From Burkholderiaceae bacterium (GTDB taxonomy: Bacteria; Pseudomonadota; Gammaproteobacteria; Burkholderiales; Burkholderiaceae_D), in NCBI GenBank assembly GCA_031291325.1, contig JARLJG010000059.1, positions 35,473 through 99,472 on the forward strand: a DNA stretch of 64,000 bases, given 5' to 3'. The notes under the pieces were generated by a model. It was not told where the DNA came from and did not search any database. It saw nothing but the letters and a program-made list of their open reading frames with translations. Below are positions 47,288 to 55,018 of the stretch, one piece after another; position 1 is the first letter of the stretch, and each line of letters opens with the position of its first letter. The position numbers were made by a program, and so were the translations under genes.

Positions 47288-48883
47288 ATGAACATTCCTG
47301 CGGTCAACCAGAATTCGCAGCCACGTTTGGTGCTCGACGGCATCACCAAGCGCTATCCGACCGTGGTTGCCAACGACGGCGTCAGTCTGCGTGTCATGCC
47401 GGGCGAAATCCATGCGCTGCTGGGCGAGAATGGAGCGGGAAAAAGTACGCTCATGAAGATCGTCTACGGCGTCACCAAGCCGGATGAAGGCACGATTCTG
47501 TGGGAGGGGCGCGAACTGCATATTGCCAATCCGGCGCAAGCGCGGCGCATGGGTATCGGCATGGTGTTCCAGCATTTTTCCCTGTTCGAGACCTTGACCG
47601 TCGCAGAAAATATCGCACAGGCCCTGGATGAACGCATGCCCGCCGCAGTGCTGGCAGCGCGCATCACGGAAGTGTCGGCGAAATACGGCTTGCCGATTGC
47701 GCCGCATCGCCTGGTGCACAGCATGTCGGTGGGCGAACGGCAGCGCGTGGAAATCGTGCGTTGCCTGTTGCAGCAACCCAAGCTGTTGATCATGGACGAG
47801 CCGACCTCGGTGCTGACCCCGCAGGCGGTGCAGACCCTGTTTGCCACGTTGCGCCAATTGGCGCGCGAGGGCTGCAGCATTCTGTATATCAGCCACAAAC
47901 TCGACGAGATCCGCGCCTTGTGCGATAGCGCCACCGTGTTGCGCGGCGGGCGCGTCAGCGGCACGGCGATCCCGGCCAACGAGTCGAACGACAGCCTGGC
48001 GCGGATGATGATAGGCGGCGAGTTGAGCGAATGCCATTTGGAACCGCAACAAGCGGGCGAGGTACGGCTGAACGTCGATAAATTGTCGTTATCAACCATC
48101 GATCCGTTCGGCACCACGCTCAAGGAAATCGATCTGGCGGTAAAAAGCGGCGAAATTGTCGGCATCGCCGGGATTTCCGGCAATGGACAAAAAGAGCTGT
48201 TGGCCGCGCTATCCGGGGAAAGCGCGAGCCCGCGCGCAGCCAACATCACGCTCCTGGGGCAAGCGGTGGGGAGAATGAATCCAGCGCAGCGCCGCCGTCT
48301 TGGCTTGACGCTGGTGCCGGAAGAACGGCTCGGACGCGGCGCGGTGCCGGCGATGAGCCTGGCGCAAAACGCTTTGCTGACCGGCGCCCGTCAAGGCATG
48401 GTTCGGCACGGACTAATTCGGCACGCTGAAGTACGGCGTTTCGCCAGGGAAGTGATCGCTCGCTTTGCTGTCAAATGCGGCAGCGAAGAATCGCCGGCAG
48501 CGAGCCTGTCGGGCGGAAATCTGCAAAAATTCATCGTCGGCCGGGAAGCGATGTTGAAGCCGCAAGTGATGATCGTCGCGCAACCGACCTGGGGCGTCGA
48601 TGTCGGCGCTGCGCAGTTGATTTGGCAGGCCCTGATCGACTTGCGCAAACAGGGCGTGGCCTTGCTCGTCATTTCGGAAGAAATCGACGAATTGTTCGCC
48701 ATCAGCGACCGCATTTGCGTGTTGGCCGATGGCCGCCTGTCGCCGCAGGTCGCGCTCGCCGACACCAACATCGAGCAGATTGGCAATTGGATGAGCGGCA
48801 ACTTTGCCGCGCTGCCGTCCGGGCGCGCTGCCGGCGATACTGCCGCGCGCATCAAACAGGAGAACAATCTTGCTCAAGCTTGA
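47288..48883 (+). CDS. Nucleoside ABC transporter ATP-binding protein (two ABC domains)
   Basis: The 531-residue protein has two fused nucleotide-binding domains. The first has LLGENGAGKSTLMKIVYGV, the signature MSVGERQRVEIVRCLL and Walker B LLIMDEP; the second has a degenerate loop AGISGNGQKELLAALSGES, signature LSGGNLQKFIVGRE and QPTWGVD. This RbsA-like layout with a BMP binding protein and two permeases is that of the NupNOPQ/BmpA-type purine nucleoside importers. The ribosome binding site is weak. Confidence 0.92.
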   Translation: MNIPAVNQNSQPRLVLDGITKRYPTVVANDGVSLRVMPGEIHALLGENGAGKSTLMKIVYGVTKPDEGTILWEGRELHIANPAQARRMGIGMVFQHFSLFETLTVAENIAQALDERMPAAVLAARITEVSAKYGLPIAPHRLVHSMSVGERQRVEIVRCLLQQPKLLIMDEPTSVLTPQAVQTLFATLRQLAREGCSILYISHKLDEIRALCDSATVLRGGRVSGTAIPANESNDSLARMMIGGELSECHLEPQQAGEVRLNVDKLSLSTIDPFGTTLKEIDLAVKSGEIVGIAGISGNGQKELLAALSGESASPRAANITLLGQAVGRMNPAQRRRLGLTLVPEERLGRGAVPAMSLAQNALLTGARQGMVRHGLIRHAEVRRFAREVIARFAVKCGSEESPAASLSGGNLQKFIVGREAMLKPQVMIVAQPTWGVDVGAAQLIWQALIDLRKQGVALLVISEEIDELFAISDRICVLADGRLSPQVALADTNIEQIGNWMSGNFAALPSGRAAGDTAARIKQENNLAQA

Positions 48884-49970
48884 GCGCCGCCCGGCGCCTT
48901 CCAAGGTCATGCGCATTGCCTCGCCGCTGATTGCGGCGCTGGCGATGCTGCTGACCGGGATCGTTTTTTTCACCGTCCTCGGCAAGGACCCGCAACAGGC
49001 TTTTTACGTATTTTTCATCAAGCCCTTGCAAACCACGTATGGCATCGGTGAACTGCTGTTGAAAGCGACCCCGCTGCTGTTGTGCGCGCTCGGATTGGCT
49101 CTCGGTTTCCGCTCCAACGTGTGGAATATCGGCGCCGAGGGCCAACTGACTATCGGCGCCATCGCCGGCGGCGGCGTCGCGCTATGGCTGGGCGACAGCG
49201 CGCCGGCCTGGGGGCTGGCGGCGATGTTGATCGCCGGCGCACTGGGCGGCATGGCGTGGGCGGCGATACCGGCATTTTTGCGCAATCGCTTCAATACCAG
49301 TGAAATCCTGGTGACCTTGATGCTGGTGTACATTGCGCAGTTGCTGTTGTCGTATCTGGTGCACGGCCCGTGGCGCGACCCGCAAGGATACAATTTTCCG
49401 CAATCCAAGCCGTTTGCCGATGCGCTGCTGATGCCATTGTTAATGGATGGGGCGCGCACCAACTGGGGCTTTATCCTGGCGTTGGTGCTGGCGCTCGCCT
49501 CATGGCTATTCAGCCGCTGGACCTATGTCGGCTATCGGATGCAGGTCGCCGGCCAAGCGCCGGCTGCTGCCGCCTACGCCGGTTATTCGAGCAAAGGCAC
49601 TGTCTGGATCGCGCTGATGATTAGCGGCGCTACCGCCGGCCTGGCCGGCATTTGCGAAGTAGCCGGGCCGATCGGGCAACTGCAGGCCGAAATTTCGCCG
49701 GGCTACGGATTCGCCGCCATCATCGTCGCCTGGATCGGCCGTTTGCATCCGTTGGGCATCGTGCTGGGTTCGCTGCTGATGTCGCTGCTCTATCTGGGCG
49801 GCGAATCGGCGCAGATGCAAATGGCTTTGCCGGCGGCCATTACGGGGTTATTCCAGGGATTGCTGCTGTTTTACTTGCTGGCTGCCGATTTGTTCATCAA
49901 CTTCCGGCTAAAACTTGTGATGCAAGTTCGCGCCCGCGAGCCGGCTTCCACCAGCGGGGAGAGCGCGTGA
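48870..49970 (+). CDS. Nucleoside ABC transporter permease 1
   Basis: The 366-residue protein has about eight or more hydrophobic spans and the BPD_transp_2 features LGLALGFRSNVWNIGAEGQL and AEISPGYGFAAIIVAWIGR. The start is TTG 48870 (LLKLERRPAPSKVM): AGGAG lies 7 bases upstream and the previous gene overlaps by 14 bases. The in-frame ATG further upstream would overlap by 80 bases. With the next gene it forms the membrane channel. Confidence 0.9.
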   Translation: MLKLERRPAPSKVMRIASPLIAALAMLLTGIVFFTVLGKDPQQAFYVFFIKPLQTTYGIGELLLKATPLLLCALGLALGFRSNVWNIGAEGQLTIGAIAGGGVALWLGDSAPAWGLAAMLIAGALGGMAWAAIPAFLRNRFNTSEILVTLMLVYIAQLLLSYLVHGPWRDPQGYNFPQSKPFADALLMPLLMDGARTNWGFILALVLALASWLFSRWTYVGYRMQVAGQAPAAAAYAGYSSKGTVWIALMISGATAGLAGICEVAGPIGQLQAEISPGYGFAAIIVAWIGRLHPLGIVLGSLLMSLLYLGGESAQMQMALPAAITGLFQGLLLFYLLAADLFINFRLKLVMQVRAREPASTSGESA

Positions 49971-50896
49971 GTTCCGTCAGTCCGATCCTTCCTATCGTTG
50001 CCAGCACCGTGGCGGCAGCGACGCCGTTGATCTATGCCGCGCTGGGCGAAACCGTGGTCGAAAAAGCCGGCGTGTTGAACCTCGGCATCGAGGGCATGAT
50101 GCTGGTCGGCGCAGTGGCCGGTTTCGCCGCCAACCTGGCCTCCGGCAGCGCGACCCTGGGTTTCGTCGCGGCGGCGGCGGCGGGCATTCTCTTGTCGCTG
50201 ATTTTCGCTTTTCTGACGCTCAGTTTGCAAACCAACCAGGTCGCAACCGGCTTGGCGCTGACCCTGTTCGGCATCGGCCTGTCGGCCTTCGCGGGACACG
50301 ACTTGGCAGGCACGCCGATACCGGGATTGAAGGGAATCGCCATCCCGCTGCTGTCGGATATTCCGATACTCGGCGACCTGCTGTTTCACTACGATTTCAT
50401 GGTCTACCTGTCGGGCGTGTTGTTCCTTGCGGTAAGCTGGTTCCTGAGCAAGAGCCACGCCGGCTTGAAACTGCGCGCCATCGGCGAGTCGCCGGCGGTG
50501 GCGCACACGATCGGTCATGCAGTCATTCGCACCCGCTACCTGGCGGTGATGTTTGGCGGCGCTACCGCAGGCATTGCCGGCGCCTATCTGTCGACGGTGC
50601 AGACGCCGATGTGGGTGGAAGGCATGACCGCAGGCAAGGGCTGGATCGCGCTGGCGCTGGTGGTGTTTGGAACCTGGAAGCCCCTGCGCGTGGTATGCGG
50701 CGCGTACTTGTTCGGCGGCGTGACCGTGTTGCAATTGTATGCGCAGGGTTTCGGGCTTGGCATCCCTTCCGAACTGCTGTCGATGTTGCCCTACGTCGCA
50801 ACCATCGTGGTTCTGGTCATCATATGCCGCGACCCGAAAACCATTTTGTTGAATCAACCGGTGTCGCTGGGGAGCAGTTTCCATCCCGACGCCTGA
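49967..50896 (+). CDS. Nucleoside ABC transporter permease 2
   Basis: The 309-residue BPD_transp_2 family permease has TPLIYAALGETVVEKAGVLN, LGIEGMMLVGAVAGF and AGKGWIALALVVFGTWKPLR, conserved in the second permease of BMP-type importers. The start is GTG 49967, in a GTGA overlap with the first permease, with GGGGAG upstream; the frame is open about 105 codons further but inside the previous gene. Confidence 0.9.
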   Translation: MSSVSPILPIVASTVAAATPLIYAALGETVVEKAGVLNLGIEGMMLVGAVAGFAANLASGSATLGFVAAAAAGILLSLIFAFLTLSLQTNQVATGLALTLFGIGLSAFAGHDLAGTPIPGLKGIAIPLLSDIPILGDLLFHYDFMVYLSGVLFLAVSWFLSKSHAGLKLRAIGESPAVAHTIGHAVIRTRYLAVMFGGATAGIAGAYLSTVQTPMWVEGMTAGKGWIALALVVFGTWKPLRVVCGAYLFGGVTVLQLYAQGFGLGIPSELLSMLPYVATIVVLVIICRDPKTILLNQPVSLGSSFHPDA

Positions 50897-50957
50897 CGCC
50901 GGTCGGGTGTCCGACTTGCGCAACGATGCACCAGGTCCACTTCTTGCGTACGGCACA

Positions 50958-50989
50958 TTGTATGCAATTTTTGGTTGTGTTGAATACAT
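50958..50989. promoter_or_regulatory. Pair of candidate GntR operators upstream of the NUP-family gene
   Basis: TTGTATGCAA (50958-50967) and TTGAATACAT (50980-50989) are 22 bases apart, about two helical turns, in an AT-rich promoter region ending 28 bases before the gene start. The first is the reverse complement of the site at 54564-54573, and the identity extends to TTGTATGCAATTT if flanks are counted. Confidence 0.5.
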
Positions 50990-51016
50990 TTTAGATGAAA
51001 GTCGAAGGTCATTGAA

Positions 51017-52105
51017 ATGAAGATATTTTTACGCGTGTGCGGACTGGTTTGTGCGCTGGCCGTGTCGGCTGCGGTGCAGGCAGAGACAAAACCTGTCAAA
51101 CCGCTGCCGGTGCGCGTGGTCGTGGTGACGACCTTTGAATTGGGTGAGGATTCCGGCGATAAACCCGGCGAGTTCCAAGCTTGGGTCGAGCGTTTGCCCT
51201 TGCCGCAAAAGATCGCCTTTCCCCAAGGCTACCGCGCACTGCGTTATAACGCGGAAAAGCAGGTGCTGGGCATCGTAACCGGCGAGGGTTCGCTGCGCGC
51301 TGCGGCCTCGATCATGGCGTTGGGCATGGATCCGCGCTTCGACCTGTCCAAAGCATACTGGGTCATCCCGGCCATCGCCGGCATCGACCCGACCGTCGCG
51401 TCAGTCGGGTCGGCAGCGTGGGCGGAATGGGTGATCGACCGCGATTTGAGTTTTGAGATCGATGCGCGCGATATTCCGGCCGATTGGTCGACCGGTCGCA
51501 TTCCGCTGGGACGCAGCAAGCCGTTTGAACAGCCGGCGCCCGAACTGGCGCGCTTCGGCGGCGTCAGCGGCTACCACCTCAATGCCGGCCTGGTGAATTG
51601 GGCGTTTGCGCTGACCAAGGATATCAAATTGGAAGATACCCCGTCGCTGCAGGCGAATCGCGCGCGCTACCCAGCTTATCCGAACGGCCAAAAGCCGCCC
51701 TTCGTGTTGAAGGGCGACGAAACGGCAGCTTCCGCCTGGTGGATGGGCGAGCACATGAACGCGCAGGCGCAGCAATGGGTCAGTTACTGGACCGGCGGCA
51801 AAGGCGTTTCCACCACCACCGCGATGGAAGACTGCGGCATCTTGCAATCGCTCAGTTTCCTGGCGCAAGCCAAGCGCGTGCAAATCGAGCGTGTGCTGGT
51901 TTTGCGCACCGCCGCCAACTATACGGTGCCAGCCGCCAACGAAACCACGGCGCAGTTGCTGGCAAGCGAAGCGGCGGAAGACGATGCGTTGTCGGCATTC
52001 ATCCCTTCGCTGGAAGCGGCCTACAAAGTCGGCAGCCCGGTGGTCAACGAACTGACCAGCCATTGGAATAAATATCGCGACCACCTTCCCGGCGCAACGC
52101 AGTAA
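51017..52105 (+). CDS. Purine nucleoside permease (NUP) family periplasmic protein
   Basis: The 362-residue precursor has a signal peptide (VCGLVCALAVSAAVQAETK) and then the NUP family sequence (PF06516): RVVVVTTFELGEDSGDKPGE, YWVIPAIAGIDPTVASVGSA and TTTAMEDCGILQSLSFLAQA. Apart from the signal there is no membrane span, so the family name 'permease' is misleading here. NUP proteins are related in fold to nucleoside phosphorylases, and LVLRTAANYTVP resembles their purine-site region. It may bind or cleave nucleosides in the periplasm. The context of ABC importer, regulator and deaminases supports a purine role. Confidence 0.85.
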   Translation: MKIFLRVCGLVCALAVSAAVQAETKPVKPLPVRVVVVTTFELGEDSGDKPGEFQAWVERLPLPQKIAFPQGYRALRYNAEKQVLGIVTGEGSLRAAASIMALGMDPRFDLSKAYWVIPAIAGIDPTVASVGSAAWAEWVIDRDLSFEIDARDIPADWSTGRIPLGRSKPFEQPAPELARFGGVSGYHLNAGLVNWAFALTKDIKLEDTPSLQANRARYPAYPNGQKPPFVLKGDETAASAWWMGEHMNAQAQQWVSYWTGGKGVSTTTAMEDCGILQSLSFLAQAKRVQIERVLVLRTAANYTVPAANETTAQLLASEAAEDDALSAFIPSLEAAYKVGSPVVNELTSHWNKYRDHLPGATQ

Positions 52106-52149
52106 GCCGACCGGAAAGGCTGGCAAAATTTGAACTCCAGGCAAGCGCA

Positions 52150-52878
52150 ATGAAAATCAAAGGTGGCGAGACAGGACCCTCTTCGGCGCGATCGGCCGGC
52201 AAGCGCGGCACTGGAATCATCGATCAGAAAATTTATGATTCCATCCTCAAGGCAGTCGTCAGCCAGCGCCTGCCACCGGGGACGAAGTTGACCGAAGCCA
52301 GTCTTTGCGACTTGTTTTCAGTCAGCAGAACCATCGTGCGCAAGGCGATACAACGTCTTGCGCATGACCATATCCTGGAGTTGCGCCCCAATCGCGGCGC
52401 GATTATTGCGCAGCCGACACCGTTGGAGACTCGGGAAATATTTGCTGCCAGGCGTGCCATCGAAGCTGCGCTGGTGCCGATGTCGGTGAAAAATGCGACC
52501 CCTGCGCAAATCGCGCGGCTGCGGCAAATCGTCCGCGACGAGCACGCGTCTTTCCATGCCGGCGACTATGCCAAATGGATACGGCTGGGCGGCGAATTTC
52601 ATATCCTGATCGCCGAGTCGGCGAACAACGCGGTCATGACCCGCTTCCTGCGCGAGTTGGTTTCGCGCTGTTCGCTGATTATTGCGCTGTATCAGCCGCC
52701 GGGCAAGACTTCCTGCCCCAATGACGAGCATGAACAATTGATCGACGCGATTGCCGCAGGCGACACAGCGCAGGCGGTTGCGATGATGGAACAGCATTTG
52801 CTCGATATCGAACGCAAGCTGCATTTGAACGACGAGCAGCCGGAAGTTGACCTGGCTGAAATTCTTGGCCTAAAATAG
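52150..52878 (+). CDS. GntR-family (FCD) transcriptional regulator
   Basis: The 242-residue protein has an N-terminal winged helix (KIYDSILKAVVSQRLPPGTK, LTEASLCDLFSVSRTIVRKA, about residues 25-90) and a C-terminal FCD ligand domain with helix REIFAARRAIEAALVP and metal-site histidines in GEFHILIAES and EHEQLIDAI. FCD regulators bind small acids, nucleotides or bases and usually repress. It sits inside the purine locus, 44 bases after the NUP gene, so it is the obvious candidate regulator of the palindromic sites described here. Confidence 0.9.
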   Translation: MKIKGGETGPSSARSAGKRGTGIIDQKIYDSILKAVVSQRLPPGTKLTEASLCDLFSVSRTIVRKAIQRLAHDHILELRPNRGAIIAQPTPLETREIFAARRAIEAALVPMSVKNATPAQIARLRQIVRDEHASFHAGDYAKWIRLGGEFHILIAESANNAVMTRFLRELVSRCSLIIALYQPPGKTSCPNDEHEQLIDAIAAGDTAQAVAMMEQHLLDIERKLHLNDEQPEVDLAEILGLK

Positions 52879-52889
52879 GCACATAGACG

Positions 52890-52915
52890 GGGCCGATTCG
52901 ACCTGCAATCGGCCC
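52890..52915. terminator. Hairpin between convergent gntR and adenosine deaminase genes
   Basis: GGGCCGATT and AATCGGCCC form a 9-bp stem with an 8-base loop in the 61-base gap between two convergent genes. There is no T run, so it may be a weak bidirectional terminator. Confidence 0.5.
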
Positions 52916-52939
52916 GTGCTATTGCCGGGGTAGCGTCAC

Positions 52940-54442
52940 CTATTTCTTGCCCGCCTCGCTCTTAACCAAGTCGGCAATCTCCGCCTCGAATTTGGCGAAG
53001 CGCCCATCAAGTGCCTTCAGCAGTCGCTTCTTGTCGACTTCCGACAGGAAGGAGTAGCGCAGGCTGTCGTAGGACAGTTTCTTGACTTCCGCATAGTCGG
53101 TCTTGTAGCGGCTGGCGAACAACACATATTCCCCGGACAGATTGTTGCGCGACACGCCGGGATCGTCGGTCGAGAGGACGAACGGCACGCCGTACTTGCG
53201 ATATAAGGTGACCGGATGGGATTCGTCTTTGACGCCCAGGATGAATTCATTGCTGCTCAAATTGATTTCAACCGGGATGCCGCGCTCGCGCATTTTCTTC
53301 ATGATGCCGATGGCGTCGGTTTCGTGCGCCAGATCGATGCCGTGGCCGATCCGGTTCGCGCCGGCCACGTCGATCGCTTCCCTGATGTGGAAGGTCAAGC
53401 CTTCCGGCGGCACCATGCCGAGCGCCAACTCGCCCGCGTGCAAGGCCAGCTTGACCCTGGGGTATTTCGCCTTGAGGAACTTGAACATTTGCATGTGCAG
53501 CGAATAATCGCGCATCGAGACGTTCAAATTCTCCGCGCCGACGATGTTGACGCCGACCACCAGATCGCTTTGGCTGGCTGCCTTGAATGCGGCCAGCAGT
53601 GAAGAAAATACCTGCGATGGCGACAGCAGCCGCAGCACGAATGCCTGGTAGCGCATCGTGAATTGCGCGTCGTCGACGCCTGCGCTGCTGGCCCTGATGT
53701 CGGCGAGGTAGTTGTCGATCTTTCGATTGAATTCCCGATCCTGTTCAAGCGCCGTCGTCAATGCCGCCATTTGCGCCGACAAGGCATCGCGGTCGACACC
53801 GGCTTGCAATACCTTGGCGTCGAAATTCGCGTCCTCGATCATGGGGCCCAATTCCAGCATGGTTTCGATATAGCTCAGGTTTTCCTGGATGGCGCGCTGT
53901 TTCAACAAAAGCAGACCCGCGTTGTTGTTGCTGGTCGAGACCGGGTCGAAATAGCCGAAGGTATCGAAGAACTGGCGATCCGGCGGCGGCTGGATCGCGC
54001 CGTGATTGCTGAAGTCCTTGTCCGACCAGTGTTGCAATAACTCGCGGTAGATCGCGTTGTCGGCCAGCACTTCTGCCGACGACAGGCAATTGCGCTGGCC
54101 CGGCGTTTTGGCGCGCTCGGCGTCGATCAGTGCTTTGTCGGTTTCAATCGCATACGTCACTTTGTTGACGCAATAGTGCTGCCGATCAACCCATTCAAGG
54201 TATTGCTCTGCGTACATCGCGCCGGAATAGTGGTGATGCAAATCGCCGCCCTTGGGCATCATCGAGAAGAATAGCGTCAACTCCGCCAATTTGGGTTGGG
54301 CGCCCGCTACCAGGGTCGAAAAATAGCGATTGGTGATTTCCTCATTGTGCGAAATCGGAGCGGCATGTATGCCGTAGGAATTTGCCATCAATATGACGAT
54401 CAACGTCGATGCGGCCATTAGGTGCCGGGTTGTCTTTTGCAT
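52940..54442 (-). CDS. Secreted adenosine deaminase (ADA/ADGF-like)
   Basis: The 500-residue precursor has a signal peptide (MAASTLIVILMANSYGIHAA) and deaminase motifs: metal-binding DLHHHYSG (His69, His71), ALHAGELALG, RIGHGIDLAHE, INLSSNEFILG and LSTDDPGVSRNN. The long N-terminal part before and after the first motif is typical of the extracellular ADGF branch. It should convert adenosine to inosine in the periplasm or outside. The GGAAAGA upstream supports ATG 54442; an in-frame start at 54490 would disturb the signal peptide. A candidate operator lies about 120 bases upstream. Confidence 0.88.
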   Translation of the reverse strand: MQKTTRHLMAASTLIVILMANSYGIHAAPISHNEEITNRYFSTLVAGAQPKLAELTLFFSMMPKGGDLHHHYSGAMYAEQYLEWVDRQHYCVNKVTYAIETDKALIDAERAKTPGQRNCLSSAEVLADNAIYRELLQHWSDKDFSNHGAIQPPPDRQFFDTFGYFDPVSTSNNNAGLLLLKQRAIQENLSYIETMLELGPMIEDANFDAKVLQAGVDRDALSAQMAALTTALEQDREFNRKIDNYLADIRASSAGVDDAQFTMRYQAFVLRLLSPSQVFSSLLAAFKAASQSDLVVGVNIVGAENLNVSMRDYSLHMQMFKFLKAKYPRVKLALHAGELALGMVPPEGLTFHIREAIDVAGANRIGHGIDLAHETDAIGIMKKMRERGIPVEINLSSNEFILGVKDESHPVTLYRKYGVPFVLSTDDPGVSRNNLSGEYVLFASRYKTDYAEVKKLSYDSLRYSFLSEVDKKRLLKALDGRFAKFEAEIADLVKSEAGKK

Positions 54443-54563
54443 GCTTCGTTCTTTCCGCGTTGTTGGTTGCATCCACGACCTGCAATGCAAGACACTGCTC
54501 TGGGTCGCAGTGTTTCCAAAGTAAGAGATAGGTCAAAGATAGGTCAATAATCTTACACTCAAA

Positions 54564-54573
54564 TTGCATACAA
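54564..54573. promoter_or_regulatory. Candidate GntR operator upstream of the adenosine deaminase gene
   Basis: TTGCATACAA, within AAATTGCATACAAAAT, is the exact reverse complement of the core at 50958-50967. It lies 122 bases upstream of the deaminase start. Confidence 0.5.
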
Positions 54574-54785
54574 AATGAAGAAATGAAAATGCCCTGTGCG
54601 CCGAGTCTTAGTGCACCTTCTCGGTGCTAATTGACAGCTTCTTCCCCACATTAATGCGCGCAAGCACCAATCGATTGCGCCAAGCGCCATCTGCGATAAG
54701 CGCATTCATTCTCCACGCGCTTGGCCTCGTTACTGTAAAACTGGTGGCAAAGCAATGATTGTCGTAGTGAATCTGCGCCGTCCAA

Positions 54786-54795
54786 GTGTATACAA
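54786..54795. promoter_or_regulatory. Candidate GntR operator upstream of the TonB-dependent receptor
   Basis: GTGTATACAA, followed by TTT, contains the palindrome TGTATACA and fits the shared pattern. It lies 223 bases before the chosen receptor start. Confidence 0.45.
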
Positions 54796-55018
54796 TTTCT
54801 AGATATCTATGAATTCGATATTCCTCTATTTGACGGATATTGCTTGGGCACGGTCTTTGCTATGTAGGATTGATAATCGGCGTCCAGGCGAGTCCTGTGA
54901 GCGAGTGCAATATCGCTTGTCCAAGTCTTATCTGCGGCTTCCAGTTCTGGTGCACGCGCTTGGCAAGGAATATAAAAATATATCAGGGTTCGCAACATCG
55001 ACAATTAAAGGGGAAGAA

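Larger units (their letters stand above)
54443..55018. other. Divergent control region between adenosine deaminase and TonB receptor
   Basis: This 576-base AT-rich region contains two palindromic candidate operators (54564-54573 and 54786-54795) and a long leader for the receptor gene. The receptor frame is open from 54809, but that part has no signal peptide or similarity. No RNA gene was recognised. Confidence 0.5.
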
